From: Mycobacterium sp. 852002-51961_SCH5331710
GTDB lineage: Bacteria > Actinomycetota > Actinomycetes > Mycobacteriales > Mycobacteriaceae
Assembly: GCF_001665535.1 (NCBI RefSeq)
Contig: NZ_LZSQ01000106.1
Span: 1 to 64,000 of the forward strand
DNA: 64,000 nucleotides
Direction: 5' to 3'
Every line of letters starts with the position of its first letter. The stretch's first letter is position 1. The notes below the pieces were generated by a model. The model did no database searches. It saw only the letters and a program-made list of their open reading frames with translations, and was not told the DNA's origin. Below are positions 1 to 11,873 of this stretch, piece after piece. The position numbers and the translations under genes are program-made.

Positions 1-76
1 GATCAACGACCAACGCCAACCCGTGCCGGTCGACGACGAGATGCTCAAGAAGATCGCCGATCTGTCCGGCGGCGAG
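1..76. repeat. 76-bp direct repeat, copy 1
   Basis: Bases 1-76 are identical to 384-459 (offset 383). The offset is not a multiple of three, so the junction at 76/77 shifts the frame of the VWA gene. No long homology is visible at the junction. Confidence 0.9.
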
Positions 77-383
77 TTCTCGTCTCGCCGACCACGGGCC
101 GGGAGGCCACCAAGGCCGCGATCGACAAGCTCCAGTTCGCCGACCGCACGGCGACCGGCGAGGGCATCTTCACCGCGCTGCAGGCGATCGCCACCGTGGG
201 TGCGGTGATCGGCGGCGGCGACGAACCCCCGCCGGCGCGCATCGTGTTGTTCTCCGACGGCAAGGAGACCGTGCCGTCGAACCCGGACAACCCGAAGGGC
301 GCCTACACCGCGGCGCGCACCGCGAAGGACCAGGGCGTGCCGATCTCGACGATCTCGTTCGGCACGCCGTACGGCTACGTCGA

Positions 384-459
384 GATCAACGACCAACGCC
401 AACCCGTGCCGGTCGACGACGAGATGCTCAAGAAGATCGCCGATCTGTCCGGCGGCGAG
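384..459. repeat. 76-bp direct repeat, copy 2 (in-gene copy)
   Basis: This copy lies in the proper frame of the VWA gene and codes for the segment ending in [10 protein letters not shown]. It is the likely source of the copy at 1-76. Confidence 0.9.
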
Positions 460-659
460 GCGTTCACCGCGTCGAGCCTCCAGCAGCTGCGCGAGGTCTA
501 TGCCAACCTGCAGCAGCAGATCGGCTACGAGACGATCCGGGGCGACGCGAGCGTGGGCTGGCTGCGGCTGGGAACGTTCGCGCTCGTGATGGCGGCCCTG
601 GCGGCCCTGTTCATCAACCGTCGTCTACCGAACTGATGCGCAAGGGATGACGATCTGAC

Positions 660-1670
660 ATGACGCTTCCACTGCTGGGTCCGCTCTCGCTCACCGGCTT
701 TCAGCACATCTGGTGGTTCCTGCTGTTCTTGGTGCTGCTGCTGGCGCTTGCCGGGCTGTACGCCGCCGCGCAGGCCGCCCGGCGAAAACGGTTGCAGCGC
801 TTCGCCAACACCGAACTGCTCGACAGCGTGGCGCCCAGACGGCCGAGCCCGCTGCGCCACATTCCCGCGGCGCTGCTGGCGGTCTCGCTGCTGCTGTGCA
901 CGATCGCGCTGGCCGGACCCACCCATGACCAGCGGCTGCCCCGCAACCGTGCGGTGGTGATGCTGGTGATGGACGTCTCGCAGTCGATGCGCGCCACCGA
1001 CGTCGAACCGAGCCGCCTGGCCGCCGCGCAGGAGGCGTCGAAGAAATTCGTCGACGAGCTAACCCCGGGCATCAACCTCGGCGTGATCGCCTACGCCGGC
1101 ACGGCCAACGTCCTGGTGTCGCCGACCACCAACCGCGACGCGAGCCGGCGCGCGATCGAGAATCTGCAGGTGGCCGATCGCACCGCCACCGGCGAGGCCA
1201 TCTTCACCGCGCTCTCGTCGATCTCCACCGTCGGCGCCGTGATCGGCGGTGGCGACACGCCGCCGCCCGCGCACATCGTGCTGTTCTCCGACGGCAAGGA
1301 GACCGTGCCGAACAACCCGGACAACCCGAAGGGCGCGTTCACCGCCGCGCGGGCCGCCAAGGACCAGGGCGTGCCGATCTCGACGATCTCGTTCGGGACC
1401 CCGAACGGCTCGGTCGAGGTGAACAACGAGCGGGTGCCCGTTCCCGTCGACGACGAGGGCATGAAGAAGGTCGCCGCGCTATCCGGGGGCGAGTCCTACA
1501 CCGCATCCAACCTCGACGAACTGAACAAGGTCTACGAGACCCTGCAGGACCAGATCGGTTATGAGACGGTCCGCGGCGAGGCGACCACCGGCTGGCTCCG
1601 GCTCGGCGCGCTGTTTGCGGCCGTGGCGGCCGTCGCCGCGCTGCTGATCAACCGCCGGCTGCCGCTGTGA
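660..1670 (+). CDS. VWA-domain membrane protein (Rv1481-like)
   Basis: A 336-aa protein of the VWA/BatA type. Membrane segments lie near residues 16-38 and 69-86, and a C-terminal one near 313-331 ends in INRRLPL, so the VWA domain (about 95-300) should sit outside the membrane. The MIDAS metal site is seen as D105-x-S107-x-S109 (MDVSQSM), with SDGKET further on. Length and order match M. tuberculosis Rv1481, which lies just upstream of fabG1. It follows the broken paralogue by 23 bp, so the two arose by tandem duplication. The family is thought to act with MoxR AAA+ ATPases in assembly of envelope or metal-containing proteins; the target here is unknown. Confidence 0.85.
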   Translation: MTLPLLGPLSLTGFQHIWWFLLFLVLLLALAGLYAAAQAARRKRLQRFANTELLDSVAPRRPSPLRHIPAALLAVSLLLCTIALAGPTHDQRLPRNRAVVMLVMDVSQSMRATDVEPSRLAAAQEASKKFVDELTPGINLGVIAYAGTANVLVSPTTNRDASRRAIENLQVADRTATGEAIFTALSSISTVGAVIGGGDTPPPAHIVLFSDGKETVPNNPDNPKGAFTAARAAKDQGVPISTISFGTPNGSVEVNNERVPVPVDDEGMKKVAALSGGESYTASNLDELNKVYETLQDQIGYETVRGEATTGWLRLGALFAAVAAVAALLINRRLPL

Positions 1671-1700
1671 GCGCCACGCTTCACTAAGGCGATTTCTTAA

Positions 1701-2507
<807 letters not shown>

Positions 2508-2544
2508 ATCTTCACGATCTTCACGTAGAGAGAGGGACTTTCAC

Positions 2545-3354
2545 ATGACCGGTTTGCTCGAAGGCAAGCGCATCCTCGTCACGGGAATCATCACCGACTC
2601 GTCGATCGCGTTCCACATCGCCAAGGTCGCCCAGGAGGCCGGCGCGGAATTGGTGCTCACAGGCTTCGACCGGATGAAGCTGATCCAGCGCATCGCCGAC
2701 CGGCTGCCGAACCCGGCGCCGCTGCTGGAACTCGACGTGCAGAACGAGAAGCACCTCGACTCGTTGGCCGAACGCATCACCGAGGTGATCGGCGAAGGCA
2801 ACAAGATCGACGGCGTCGTGCACTCGATCGGCTTCATGCCGCAATCCGGGATGGGCATCAACCCGTTCTTCGACGCCCCCTATGAGGACGTCTCGAAAGG
2901 CATTCATATCTCGGCGTATTCGTACGCCTCGCTGGCCAAGGCCACGCTGCCGATCATGAATCGCGGCGGCAGCATCGTCGGTATGGACTTCGACCCGACC
3001 CGCGCGATGCCGGCCTACAACTGGATGACCGTGGCCAAGAGCGCGCTGGAGTCGGTGAACCGCTTCGTCGCTCGCGAGGCCGGGCCCTACGGTGTGCGCT
3101 CGAACCTCGTCGCGGCGGGCCCGATCCGCACGCTCGCGATGAGCGCAATCGTCGGCGGCGCCCTCGGCGCCGAGGCCGGCGAGCAGATGCGGTTGCTCGA
3201 GGAGGGCTGGGATCAACGCGCCCCGGTCGGCTGGGACATGAAGGACCCGACCCCCGTCGCCAAGACCGTGTGCGCCCTGCTGTCGGACTGGCTGCCCGCC
3301 ACCACCGGCACCGTCATCTACGCCGACGGCGGCGCCAGCACCCAGCTGCTCTAG
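2545..3354 (+). CDS. inhA: Enoyl-ACP reductase InhA
   Basis: NADH-dependent trans-2-enoyl-ACP reductase of FAS-II and the target of isoniazid-NAD and ethionamide-NAD adducts. It has 269 aa, exactly the length of M. tuberculosis InhA, so residue numbers carry over. The catalytic Y158 and K165 are present. I21 and S94, where resistance changes occur, are wild type. The NAD-binding loop is [11 protein letters not shown] near residues 13-23. An AGAGAGAGGG-like ribosome site lies 11-19 nt before the ATG. It is co-transcribed with fabG1, and hemH starts 3 nt after its stop. Confidence 0.97.
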   Translation: MTGLLEGKRILVTGIITDSSIAFHIAKVAQEAGAELVLTGFDRMKLIQRIADRLPNPAPLLELDVQNEKHLDSLAERITEVIGEGNKIDGVVHSIGFMPQSGMGINPFFDAPYEDVSKGIHISAYSYASLAKATLPIMNRGGSIVGMDFDPTRAMPAYNWMTVAKSALESVNRFVAREAGPYGVRSNLVAAGPIRTLAMSAIVGGALGAEAGEQMRLLEEGWDQRAPVGWDMKDPTPVAKTVCALLSDWLPATTGTVIYADGGASTQLL

Positions 3355-3357
3355 AAG

Positions 3358-4344
3358 ATGGATTTTGACGCCGTCCTGCTGCTCTCGTTCGGCGGGCCGG
3401 AGCGCCCCGAGGACGTGATCCCGTTCCTGGAGAACGTCACTCGCGGGCGCGGCATCCCGCGGGAGCGATTGGCGGCGGTCGCCGAGCACTACCTGCATTT
3501 CGACGGTGTCTCACCGATCAACGGGATCAACCGCGCCGTGATCGAGCGGCTGCGCACCTACATCGACGTGCCGGTGTACTTCGGCAACCGCAACTGGGAG
3601 CCCTACGTCGAGGACGCGGTGACCGCCATGCGCGACGACGGGGTGCGGCGCGCGGCGGTGTTCACCACCTCGGCCTGGGGCGGCTATTCGAGCTGCACCC
3701 AGTACGTCGAGGACATCGCCAGAGGGCGGCGGGCCGCCGGCGCCTCGGCCCCGCAGCTGGTCAAGCTGCGCCAGTACTTCGACCACCCGCTGTTCGTGCA
3801 GATGTTCGCCGATGCGGTCACCGCCGCCGCGCGGACGGTGCCCGAGGGCGCACGCCTGGTGTTCACCGCGCACTCGATCCCGCTGTCCGCGCGATCACGC
3901 TGCGGCACTGAGCTTTACGAGCGGCAGGTGGCCTACGCCTCCAGCCTCGTCGCGGCCGCGGCCGGATACGCCGAATATGACCAGGTGTGGCAGTCACGGT
4001 CCGGACCCCCGCAGGTGCCGTGGTTGGAACCCGATGTGGGGGACCGTCTTTCGTCGCTCGCCGATACCGGAACCAAGGCTGTGGTCGTCTGCCCGATCGG
4101 TTTCGTCGCCGATCACATCGAGGTGGTCTGGGACCTCGATCACGAACTGCGCCTTCAGGCCGAGGAGGCCGGGGTGGCGTTCGCCAGGGCCGCGACGCCG
4201 AACGCCGAACTCGCGCGCGTCGCCGCCGAACTGCTCGCTGAGTTGCGTGACGGCCGCGATCCCGAACGGGTGGCGGGCGCGAATCCGCCGCCTCTGCAGG
4301 GGTTTTCGGTCGACGGCGTGGTGTGCACGCCGGCCTGCGGCTAG
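3358..4344 (+). CDS. hemH: Ferrochelatase (coproporphyrin-type expected)
   Basis: Inserts iron into the porphyrin ring in haem synthesis. In Actinobacteria the substrate is coproporphyrin III, so CpfC is an equally valid name; that is family knowledge, not visible here. The 328-aa protein shows LLLSFGGP at the start, the catalytic H172 in FTAHSIP, and [12 protein letters not shown]. Cysteines at 113, 182, 323 and 327 could hold the [2Fe-2S] cluster known from mycobacterial ferrochelatases, but I cannot assign the ligands. It begins 3 nt after inhA and is part of that operon. Its stop overlaps the stop of the opposite-strand gene by 4 bp (CTAG). Confidence 0.93.
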   Translation: MDFDAVLLLSFGGPERPEDVIPFLENVTRGRGIPRERLAAVAEHYLHFDGVSPINGINRAVIERLRTYIDVPVYFGNRNWEPYVEDAVTAMRDDGVRRAAVFTTSAWGGYSSCTQYVEDIARGRRAAGASAPQLVKLRQYFDHPLFVQMFADAVTAAARTVPEGARLVFTAHSIPLSARSRCGTELYERQVAYASSLVAAAAGYAEYDQVWQSRSGPPQVPWLEPDVGDRLSSLADTGTKAVVVCPIGFVADHIEVVWDLDHELRLQAEEAGVAFARAATPNAELARVAAELLAELRDGRDPERVAGANPPPLQGFSVDGVVCTPACG

Positions 4345-5192
4345 CCCTGCCAGGCCGAATGCAGGACCGCGTCGACCGCGGCCAGTCGCGCCGAGCGCAC
4401 CACGGACGACAGCGGTCGCAGCGCGTCGTTGGCGATCTCGACCTCGGTGGAGCTGTGCAGACCGATAGGAATCAGCCCGGCGCTGACCGAGATGATCGCG
4501 TCGACGTGCGCGGCGTTCTCCAGCACGCGCACCGCCCGGTTGGGGGCGTGGTCGGGAAGGCGGTGCCTGCGGGTGGATTCGAGCACCTGCTCGACCAGCC
4601 CGCGCGGATCCTCCACATCGATCTCGGCCGCTCCAGCGCGCAACGTCCCGAGCGCGTCGGCCGCCGAGCGAACCGCCGACCGCAGCGCATACTCCGCCTC
4701 GCCGAGGTCGATGTGTTCGGCCGGCGTGGACGCCTCGGGTATCGAGTACACCGTCCACGACAGGCCACAGGGGTCGCGGTCGTACTCGTCGTCGTCCCCG
4801 GGATCGTCGTCGTACTCGAAATCCGGTACCAGCCCGATGGAGCCGACGCCGGAGACGACGATGGCCTCGCCCGCGGTCACCGCGTCGCGCTGGAACTGGG
4901 TCCCCGCTGGTAGTCCCCGGACGTCGCCGGGCACCGGCAGCGCCAGTCCGATCGGCGGCCGGGTCACACCGGGGCCGGCGGCCGTGCGCAGCGTCTGCAG
5001 CATCGACACCGCCCCCGCATCCACCAGATCGGGCCACGGCAGGCCGGTCGCACCGGCCGCCACGGAGTCATAAGCCGTCACGGAATGCTTTGGCGCCCAA
5101 TGTGAAAGCGCGTCGAGCACGTCGTCGGGCGCGGCCACGCCTGCCAACCAGGCATTGGCCCACACCGACAGCGAAACACTGGGACACCACAT
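4341..5192 (-). CDS. Conserved hypothetical protein (Rv1486c-like)
   Basis: A 283-aa protein of unknown function in the position and orientation of M. tuberculosis Rv1486c. It starts [18 protein letters not shown] and has a central acidic stretch ([13 protein letters not shown]) with no obvious catalytic motif, signal peptide or membrane segment. The reading frame stays open further upstream to 5645, but that part lies opposite nfeD and is a shadow. The ATG at 5192 keeps the gene clear of nfeD and matches the expected length. It is divergent from nfeD and convergent with hemH. Confidence 0.8.
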   Translation of the reverse strand: MWCPSVSLSVWANAWLAGVAAPDDVLDALSHWAPKHSVTAYDSVAAGATGLPWPDLVDAGAVSMLQTLRTAAGPGVTRPPIGLALPVPGDVRGLPAGTQFQRDAVTAGEAIVVSGVGSIGLVPDFEYDDDPGDDDEYDRDPCGLSWTVYSIPEASTPAEHIDLGEAEYALRSAVRSAADALGTLRAGAAEIDVEDPRGLVEQVLESTRRHRLPDHAPNRAVRVLENAAHVDAIISVSAGLIPIGLHSSTEVEIANDALRPLSSVVRSARLAAVDAVLHSAWQG

Positions 5193-5240
5193 GATGTTCG
5201 AAGTGTAGTTGTTACGCCCGCACACGGTCGGGCGCGACGA

Positions 5241-5246
5241 TAGGGT
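5241..5246 (+). promoter_or_regulatory. -10 box of nfeD, leaderless layout
   Basis: TAGGGT is followed by GGCGTC and the ATG at 5253, a 6-nt gap that predicts a leaderless mRNA. Confidence 0.5.
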
Positions 5247-5252
5247 GGCGTC

Positions 5253-5684
5253 ATGCCCGCTGCGCTGATCTGGTTGATAGCCGCGCTGGCGCTCGCCGGT
5301 GCCGAGGCGCTGACCGGTGACCTGTTCCTGCTGATGCTCGGCGGCGGGGCCCTGGCGGCCGCCGGGTCGAGCCTGATCTTCGACGATCTGTGGGTCCACG
5401 GCGCGGTGTTCGCCGTCGTCTCGATCCTGTTGCTGGTGCTCGTGCGTCCCGCGCTGCGCAGGCATTTCCAGGCCGGAAGCGGCCTGCCCGACCCGGCGAA
5501 GGCGCTCGAGGGCAAGAGCGCGCTGGTGCTGGATCGGGTGGCGCAGCACGAGGGGCAGGTGAAGCTGGACGGCGAAGTCTGGACGGCGCGCCCGCTCAAC
5601 GAGAACGACGTGTACGAACCCGGGGACAAGGTGACCGTCGTGCACATCGACGGCGCGACCGCCGTCGTCCAGAAGCTCGCCTAG
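5253..5684 (+). CDS. NfeD-family membrane protein (Rv1487-like)
   Basis: A 143-aa short NfeD protein. Three membrane segments fill residues 1-70, followed by a small OB-fold domain (about 80-143) ending in [14 protein letters not shown]. It lacks the ClpP-like protease domain of long NfeD proteins. The SPFH gene follows after 30 bp. NfeD/SPFH pairs are widespread and are thought to organise membrane microdomains. The start is fixed by the -10 box 6 nt upstream. Confidence 0.88.
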   Translation: MPAALIWLIAALALAGAEALTGDLFLLMLGGGALAAAGSSLIFDDLWVHGAVFAVVSILLLVLVRPALRRHFQAGSGLPDPAKALEGKSALVLDRVAQHEGQVKLDGEVWTARPLNENDVYEPGDKVTVVHIDGATAVVQKLA

Positions 5685-5714
5685 AACACACTGGGTACGA
5701 GGGAAGGAATCGTC

Positions 5715-6923
5715 ATGGATGGAGCCGTCGCCGGCTTGGTGCTCGTCGGCGTGCTGGTTGTCTTCGCCGCCATCATCGTCGCGAAGTCGATCGCCCTGAT
5801 ACCGCAGGCCGAGGCCGCCGTGATCGAGCGGCTCGGTCGTTACAGCAAGACCGTGTCGGGTCAGCTGACGCTGCTGTTGCCCTTCATCGACCGCATCCGC
5901 GCCCGCGTCGACCTGCGCGAGCGGGTGGTGTCCTTTCCACCGCAGCCGGTGATCACCGAGGACAACCTGACCGTGCAGATCGACACGGTCGTGTACTTCC
6001 AGGTCACCAACCCGCAGGCAGCGGTGTACCAGATCAGCAACTACATCGTCGGCGTCGAGCAGCTGACCACGACCACGCTGCGCAACCTCGTCGGCGGCAT
6101 GACGCTGGAGCAGACGCTGACCTCGCGCGACCAGATCAACACCGCACTGCGCGGCGTGCTCGATGAGGCCACCAACCGGTGGGGCCTGCGGGTGGCGCGC
6201 GTCGAGCTGCGCAGCATCGATCCGCCGCCGTCCATCCAGGATTCGATGGAGAAGCAGATGCGCGCCGACCGCGAGAAGCGCGCGATGATCCTGACCGCGG
6301 AGGGCAACCGCGAATCGGCCATCAAGCAGGCCGAAGGTCAGAAGCAGGCGCAGATCCTGGCCGCCGAAGGCGCGAAGCAGGCCGCGATCCTGGCCGCCGA
6401 GGCCGACCGTCAGTCGCGCATGCTGCGCGCCCAGGGCGAACGCGCCGCGGCCTACCTGCAGGCGCAGGGCCAGGCGAAGGCCATCGAGAAGACGTTCGCG
6501 GCCATCAAGGCGGGCCGCCCCACTCCCGAGATGCTGGCCTATCAGTACCTGCAGACCCTGCCCCAGATGGCCAAGGGCGAGGCGAACAAGGTGTGGCTGG
6601 TGCCCAGCGACTTCGGTTCGGCGCTACAGGGTTTCACCAAGCTGCTGGGGGCACCGGGGGAGGACGGCGTCTTCCGCTACACCCCCTCGCCCGTCGACGA
6701 CGTGCCGGTCAAGGATGACGACGACGAGGTCGCCGACTGGTTCAACACCGAAACCGATCCCGAGATCGCCCGCGCCGTGGCGAAGGCCGAGGCCGAGGCG
6801 CGCACCTCGGTGGACGGTCCCGCGGCCGTCACCCCGCCGCCGTCGTTCCCGGGGATCGGCCAGCAGACGAATGTCTCGCCGCCGGCGCCGAACGACCTCG
6901 GCGGCGGGGCGCATTCGCGCTGA
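5715..6923 (+). CDS. SPFH/stomatin-like membrane protein (Rv1488-like)
   Basis: A 402-aa stomatin/HflK-type protein. It has an N-terminal membrane anchor (residues 5-28), an SPFH domain (about 30-200, with [11 protein letters not shown] and [10 protein letters not shown]), and a long charged Ala/Glu/Gln-rich coiled coil (about 175-265) typical of oligomer-forming members. An acidic and proline-rich tail (about 325-402) is probably disordered. It is paired with NfeD upstream, as in most bacteria, which suggests a role in membrane domains or protein quality control. GAGGGAAGGAA before the ATG serves as ribosome site. Confidence 0.9.
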   Translation: MDGAVAGLVLVGVLVVFAAIIVAKSIALIPQAEAAVIERLGRYSKTVSGQLTLLLPFIDRIRARVDLRERVVSFPPQPVITEDNLTVQIDTVVYFQVTNPQAAVYQISNYIVGVEQLTTTTLRNLVGGMTLEQTLTSRDQINTALRGVLDEATNRWGLRVARVELRSIDPPPSIQDSMEKQMRADREKRAMILTAEGNRESAIKQAEGQKQAQILAAEGAKQAAILAAEADRQSRMLRAQGERAAAYLQAQGQAKAIEKTFAAIKAGRPTPEMLAYQYLQTLPQMAKGEANKVWLVPSDFGSALQGFTKLLGAPGEDGVFRYTPSPVDDVPVKDDDDEVADWFNTETDPEIARAVAKAEAEARTSVDGPAAVTPPPSFPGIGQQTNVSPPAPNDLGGGAHSR

Positions 6924-6940
6924 GCCGATGAGTCGGGGCG

Positions 6941-7699
6941 CTATCCGGTCACCCGCACCGGCTGATCGACGTCGTTCGCGGCGGTCTGCTCGCGGTGATG
7001 ACGCCGGTGCATGCGGATCTCGTAGACCAGCCCCGCGACGCCCAAACTGGCCGTGCAGAACGAGATCAGCACGAGCAGCGGGCTGACGTTGCCGGTGAGT
7101 GCATCGCCGAGGACCACCACCGCGGCGGTGCCCGGCACCAGCCCGGCCAGGGAGGCCAGCGTGTAGGGCAGCACGCGCACCGACGACACGCCGGCCGCGT
7201 AATTGAGCACGGCGAACGGCACGGCCGGGATCAGCCGCATCGACAGCACCGTCGGCCATCCGCGCGCACGCAACCGCGCGTCGACGGCCTGGATCCGCGG
7301 ATGACGCGCCACCCGATTCAGTTGCAGGCCGACCGCCCGCACGAGCAGCAGCGCGATGACCGCGCTGACGGTCGCCGCGGTGACCGCGAGGGGGATGCCC
7401 AGCACGGGGCCGAAGAGCAGGCCCGCGGCGAGCGTGAACGCCGTGCGCGGGAACGGGAACACGGTGACCACGATGTGGGCGGCCAGAAACGCCAGCGGGA
7501 ACCACGGCCCGACCGAGGTGGCCCAGTCGCGCAACTGCACCGCGGTCGGCACCGGGACCAGCAATGCGATTGCGACGAGAATCACAATCGCCGCCGCCGA
7601 CCCCAACAGACGCGCCCGCGAGACGCTCGAGAGCGTCGCAATCACCGCACCGCGGACCGCGCGAAGGGTGCTGACGACGGAGTTCACGCTTACCAACAC
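6941..7699 (-). CDS. TVP38/TMEM64 (DedA-superfamily) membrane protein
   Basis: A 252-aa integral membrane protein with about six hydrophobic segments and the family blocks FPFPRTAFTLAAGLLFG and RLIPAVPFAVLNYAAG. It corresponds to Rv1491c in M. tuberculosis. Related proteins move lipids between membrane leaflets or affect membrane homeostasis; no substrate can be read here. The GTG at 7699 has no clear ribosome site, and a second in-frame GTG at 7687 lies 8 nt after a TAGTGT box, so the true start may be 7687. It is convergent with the SPFH gene and divergent from mutA. Confidence 0.85.
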   Translation of the reverse strand: MLVSVNSVVSTLRAVRGAVIATLSSVSRARLLGSAAAIVILVAIALLVPVPTAVQLRDWATSVGPWFPLAFLAAHIVVTVFPFPRTAFTLAAGLLFGPVLGIPLAVTAATVSAVIALLLVRAVGLQLNRVARHPRIQAVDARLRARGWPTVLSMRLIPAVPFAVLNYAAGVSSVRVLPYTLASLAGLVPGTAAVVVLGDALTGNVSPLLVLISFCTASLGVAGLVYEIRMHRRHHREQTAANDVDQPVRVTG

Positions 7700-7786
7700 T
7701 ACGGAACCGCGGCGGCTGACACCTGCTCGCGACGCCGTGAGTCGACCGCCCGGCGGACATCGGTGTGATGGCGATCATTTAGCCTG

Positions 7787-9604
7787 ATGACCGTGCAGAA
7801 ACCCACTGCGGTCGAGGCCAGTCGCGAGCGTTGGCGCTCAGCGGTCGCCGGGGTGCTGGCAAAGAGCACCCGGCGCGATCCCGCCGATCTGCCCGCCGAA
7901 CCCGAGCGACTGCTGGATTCACCCACCTACGACGGCTTCGCGATCCGTCCGCTGTACACCAGCGTCGACGCGCTGCCCGAACCGCCGCTGCCCGGACAGT
8001 GGCCGTTCGTGCGCGGAAGCGACGCACTGCGCGACGTCAAAGCCGGTTGGCGGGTCGCCGAGGCGTTCCCTGCGAACGGGCCTGGCACCGTGGCCGAACA
8101 CAACGGCGCGGTGTTGCTCGCCCTCACCGAAGGAGTCAGCGCCCTCGTCGTGCGCGTCGGCGCGTCGACCGGCGTCGCGGCCGCCGAACTGGATCGCCTG
8201 TTCGACGGCGTCTTCCTCGACCTCGTCCCGGTGATCTTCGAGATCGCGGGCCCGGACTACGTTTCGGCGGCCGATGCGGTGCTCGGATTGCTAGGCGATC
8301 TCGACGAGGATCAACGCTCCCGGCTGTCGGTCGACCTCGGCGCCGATCCGCTCACCGCGCCGCTGAGCGGACGCGAAGCCCCGGAGGCCGCGGTCGTCGT
8401 GACCGCCGCTGCGAAGCTCGGCGAATACCGCGGCGGGGTCCGGGCCATCGCCGTCGACGGCCCCGCGTTCCACAACCTCGGCGCCAACGCGTCGTGGGAA
8501 CTCGCCGGCTTGGTGTCCGCGGGGGTGAGCTACCTGCGCCTGCTGGGCGATGGCGGCCTCGATATTTCGGATGCGTTGCGCCAGATCAGCTTCCGCATCG
8601 CCGCCGACGACGATCAGTTCATGACGATCGCGAAGCTGCGGGCGGCGCGGCTGCTGTGGGCCCGCGTCGCCGAGGTGGTCGGGGCGCCGGAGCACGGGGC
8701 CGCCACCCTGCACGCCGTGACGTCGCTGCCGATGATGGCCAAGCGCGACCCGTGGGTGAACATGCTGCGCACCACCGTGGCCGCGTTCTCGGCCGGTGTC
8801 GGGGGAGCGGACACCATCGAGGTGCATCCGTTCGACGTCGCGATCGAAGGCGGCTTCCCGGGGACCTCCGCGAGCTTCGCCCGCCGCATGGCCCGCAACA
8901 CGCAGCTGCTGCTGCTGGAGGAATCGCACCTGGGCCGCGTGCTGGACCCGGCGGCGGGTTCCTGGCATGTCGAGGACCTCACCGAACAACTCGCCGAACA
9001 GGCGTGGAAGCACTTCCAGGACATCGAATCCCGCGGCGGCTTCGAACAGGCCCGCGACCACATCGCGGCCCAGATCGCTGAGGTCGCCGAGCGGCGCGCC
9101 GACGACATCGCTCACCGGCGCACCGCGCTGACGGGCGTGAACGAGTTCCCCAACATCGCCGAACCCGTGCTGCCGCAGGGTGATTCGCTGTCTGGAGTGG
9201 CGCGCTACGCAGCCGGCTTCGAGGCGCTGCGGGACCGCTCCGACGCCTTCTTCGAGAAGAACGGCGCCAGGCCGAAGGTGCTCCTGCTGCCGCTCGGCCC
9301 GCTGGCCGAACACAACGTGCGCACCACCTTCGCGACGAACCTGCTCGCGTCGGGCGGCATCGAAGCGGTGACCGAGGCGGACCCGGCCCCGCCGATCGCC
9401 GTGATCTGCGGCACCGACGCCCGCTACGCAGAGGAGGCGTCCGCCGCGGTGAAATCCGCGCGTGCGGCCGGTGTGTCGCGGGTGCTGCTCGCCGGGCCGG
9501 AAAAGGCTGTCGCGGAAGCGGAATCGAAACCGGACGGCTATCTGACCGCGAAGATCGACGCGGTCGCCACGTTGTCGGACCTGCTCACCGGATTGGGGGC
9601 CTGA
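7787..9604 (+). CDS. mutA: Methylmalonyl-CoA mutase small subunit
   Basis: Beta (small) subunit of the B12-dependent mutase that interconverts succinyl-CoA and (R)-methylmalonyl-CoA, linking propionate metabolism to the TCA cycle and to methyl-branched lipids. It is 605 aa: a TIM-barrel part with [13 protein letters not shown]-like and [11 protein letters not shown] blocks, then a degenerate B12-type domain (about 475-605). The DxHxxG cobalamin ligand motif is missing, as expected for the non-catalytic subunit. A TAGCCT box (7780-7785) lies just before the ATG at 7787. A GTG at 7793 would fit a leaderless mRNA equally well. mutB follows after 1 nt. Confidence 0.95.
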   Translation: MTVQKPTAVEASRERWRSAVAGVLAKSTRRDPADLPAEPERLLDSPTYDGFAIRPLYTSVDALPEPPLPGQWPFVRGSDALRDVKAGWRVAEAFPANGPGTVAEHNGAVLLALTEGVSALVVRVGASTGVAAAELDRLFDGVFLDLVPVIFEIAGPDYVSAADAVLGLLGDLDEDQRSRLSVDLGADPLTAPLSGREAPEAAVVVTAAAKLGEYRGGVRAIAVDGPAFHNLGANASWELAGLVSAGVSYLRLLGDGGLDISDALRQISFRIAADDDQFMTIAKLRAARLLWARVAEVVGAPEHGAATLHAVTSLPMMAKRDPWVNMLRTTVAAFSAGVGGADTIEVHPFDVAIEGGFPGTSASFARRMARNTQLLLLEESHLGRVLDPAAGSWHVEDLTEQLAEQAWKHFQDIESRGGFEQARDHIAAQIAEVAERRADDIAHRRTALTGVNEFPNIAEPVLPQGDSLSGVARYAAGFEALRDRSDAFFEKNGARPKVLLLPLGPLAEHNVRTTFATNLLASGGIEAVTEADPAPPIAVICGTDARYAEEASAAVKSARAAGVSRVLLAGPEKAVAEAESKPDGYLTAKIDAVATLSDLLTGLGA

Positions 9605-9605
9605 G

Positions 9606-11873
9606 GTGACTGCCACGGCTGGGATCGGGAAAACCATCGGTAGCTTCGCCGACGTCCCGCTGCACGGCGACAAGCGTGCGGAGGCGCCGACCGAGGAAGC
9701 CGTCACCGCGCACGTCGAGGCGGCCGCCGCGGCACACGGATACGGCGCCGATCAGGTGGACTGGGTGACGCCGGAGGGCATCGACGTCAAACCCGTCTAC
9801 ATCGGCGCCGACCGCGATGTCGCCGTCGCCGCCGGCTATCCGCTCGACACCTTCCCGGGTGAGCCGCCGTTCGTGCGCGGGCCGTACCCGACGATGTACG
9901 TCAACCAGCCGTGGACGATTCGGCAGTACGCGGGCTTCTCCACCGCGGCGGAGTCCAACGCGTTCTACCGGCGCAACCTCGCCGCGGGTCAGAAGGGCCT
10001 GTCGGTTGCGTTCGACCTGGCCACCCACCGCGGTTACGACTCCGACCACCCGCGGGTGCAGGGCGATGTCGGAATGGCCGGTGTGGCAATCGATTCCATC
10101 CTCGACATGCGCCAGCTCTTCGACGGCATCGACCTGTCCACGGTGTCGGTGTCGATGACGATGAACGGCGCCGTGCTCCCGATCCTCGCACTGTACGTCG
10201 TCGCCGCCGAAGAGCAGGGCGTGCCGCCGGAGAAGCTCGCCGGGACCATTCAGAACGACATCCTCAAAGAGTTCATGGTCCGCAACACCTACATCTATCC
10301 GCCGCAGGCGTCGATGCGGATCATCTCCGACATCTTCGGCTATACCAGCGCCAAGATGCCGAAGTTCAACTCGATCTCGATCTCCGGCTACCACATCCAG
10401 GAGGCCGGTGCGACAGCCGATCTCGAGCTGGCCTACACGCTGGCCGACGGTGTCGAGTACATCAAGGCGGGTCTCGACGCCGGGCTCGACGTCGACAAGT
10501 TCGCACCGCGGCTGTCGTTCTTCTGGGGCATCGGCATGAACTTCTTCATGGAGGTCGCCAAACTGCGGGCCGGCCGGCTGCTGTGGAGCGAGCTGGTCGC
10601 CGAGTTCAACCCGAAGAACCCGAAATCGCTCTCGCTGCGCACACATTCGCAGACGTCGGGCTGGTCGTTGACCGCGCAGGATCCGTTCAACAACGTCGCC
10701 CGCACGTGCATCGAGGCGATGGCGGCCACCCAGGGACACACCCAGTCGCTGCACACCAACGCGCTCGACGAGGCCCTGGCGCTGCCCACCGACTTCTCGG
10801 CCCGCATCGCCCGCAACACCCAGTTGCTGCTGCAGCAGGAGTCGGGCACCACGCGCCCGATCGACCCGTGGGGCGGCTCGTACTACGTCGAGTGGCTCAC
10901 CCATCAACTCGCGACCGCCGCGCGGATGCACATCGGAGAGGTCGTCGAGCACGGCGGGATGGCCCAGGCCATCTCCGACGGCATCCCGAAACTGCGTATC
11001 GAGGAGGCCGCCGCGCGCACGCAGGCGCGGATCGACTCCGGGCAGCAGACCGTGATCGGCGTCAACAAGTACCAGGTCGACGAGGACCACGAGGTCGAGG
11101 TCCTCAAGGTCGAGAACAGCCGGGTGCGCGCCGAGCAGATCGCCAAACTCGAACGGTTGCGTTCCGAACGCGACCAGGCCGAGGTGGACGCCGCGCTGGC
11201 CGAGCTGAGCCGGGCGGCGGGCACCCGCGAGGCCGCGGGCGGCGACGGGCTCGGCAACAACCTGCTCGCCCTGGCGATCAACGCCGCGCGCGCCAAGGCC
11301 ACCGTTGGCGAGATCTCCGATGCGCTCGAGCGGGTTTACGGGCGCCACGTCGCCGAGATCCGTACGATCGCCGGCGTCTACCGCGATGAGTTGGGGGGGA
11401 ACGGCGTCAGCAACATCACGAAAGCCACCGACCTAGTGCAGAAGTTCGCCGAGGCCGACGGTCGCCAGCCGCGCATCCTGATCGCGAAGATGGGTCAGGA
11501 CGGACACGATCGCGGGCAGAAAGTGATCGCGACCGCGTTCGCCGACATCGGATTCGACGTCGACGTCGGCTCGCTGTTCTCCACGCCCGAAGAGGTCGCG
11601 CGGCAGGCGGCCGACAACGACGTGCATGTCGTCGGCGTCTCGTCGCTGGCCGCCGGGCACCTCACCCTGGTGCCCGCCCTGCGTGAGGCCCTCGCCGAGG
11701 TCGGCAGGCCCGACATCATGATCGTCGTCGGCGGGGTCATCCCGCCGGGCGACTTCGACGAGCTCTACGCCGCGGGCGCCACCGCGATCTTCCCGCCCGG
11801 CACCGTCATCGCCGACGCGGCGGTCGGCCTGCTGCACAAGCTGGCCGAGCGGCTGGGCTACCGCCTCGACTAG
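9606..11873 (+). CDS. mutB: Methylmalonyl-CoA mutase large (catalytic) subunit
   Basis: Adenosylcobalamin-binding catalytic subunit, 755 aa. The substrate-binding TIM barrel fills about residues 40-560, with [10 protein letters not shown] and the [10 protein letters not shown] and HSQTSGWSL blocks. The C-terminal cobalamin domain carries D632-G-H634-D-R-G637, where H634 is the lower axial cobalt ligand. It starts with GTG one base after the mutA stop, and its own stop abuts the meaB start, so the three genes form one translationally linked operon. Length and order match Rv1493. Confidence 0.97.
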   Translation: MTATAGIGKTIGSFADVPLHGDKRAEAPTEEAVTAHVEAAAAAHGYGADQVDWVTPEGIDVKPVYIGADRDVAVAAGYPLDTFPGEPPFVRGPYPTMYVNQPWTIRQYAGFSTAAESNAFYRRNLAAGQKGLSVAFDLATHRGYDSDHPRVQGDVGMAGVAIDSILDMRQLFDGIDLSTVSVSMTMNGAVLPILALYVVAAEEQGVPPEKLAGTIQNDILKEFMVRNTYIYPPQASMRIISDIFGYTSAKMPKFNSISISGYHIQEAGATADLELAYTLADGVEYIKAGLDAGLDVDKFAPRLSFFWGIGMNFFMEVAKLRAGRLLWSELVAEFNPKNPKSLSLRTHSQTSGWSLTAQDPFNNVARTCIEAMAATQGHTQSLHTNALDEALALPTDFSARIARNTQLLLQQESGTTRPIDPWGGSYYVEWLTHQLATAARMHIGEVVEHGGMAQAISDGIPKLRIEEAAARTQARIDSGQQTVIGVNKYQVDEDHEVEVLKVENSRVRAEQIAKLERLRSERDQAEVDAALAELSRAAGTREAAGGDGLGNNLLALAINAARAKATVGEISDALERVYGRHVAEIRTIAGVYRDELGGNGVSNITKATDLVQKFAEADGRQPRILIAKMGQDGHDRGQKVIATAFADIGFDVDVGSLFSTPEEVARQAADNDVHVVGVSSLAAGHLTLVPALREALAEVGRPDIMIVVGGVIPPGDFDELYAAGATAIFPPGTVIADAAVGLLHKLAERLGYRLD

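Larger units (their letters stand above)
1..636 (+). pseudogene. VWA-domain membrane protein, 3' part, broken at its left edge
   Basis: This is the 3' half of a von Willebrand factor A membrane protein, a close paralogue of the complete gene 23 bp downstream. From position 79 one frame reads LVSPTT, then [18 protein letters not shown] and SGGE blocks, and a final membrane segment ending in INRRLPN. Bases 1-76 match 384-459 exactly but lie in a different frame relative to the rest, so the coding sense jumps from the C-terminal SGGE block back to the middle of the domain. The N-terminal half with the MIDAS DxSxS motif is absent. Either the left edge is mis-joined or the gene is truly rearranged; I cannot tell which. 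By family knowledge such VWA proteins work with MoxR-type ATPases encoded upstream. Confidence 0.75.

Noticed and set aside
5193-5645. Upstream extension of the Rv1486c-like frame to 434 codons
   Set aside because: The extension is antisense to nfeD and rich in Arg/Gln/His; the ATG at 5192 gives the expected length.
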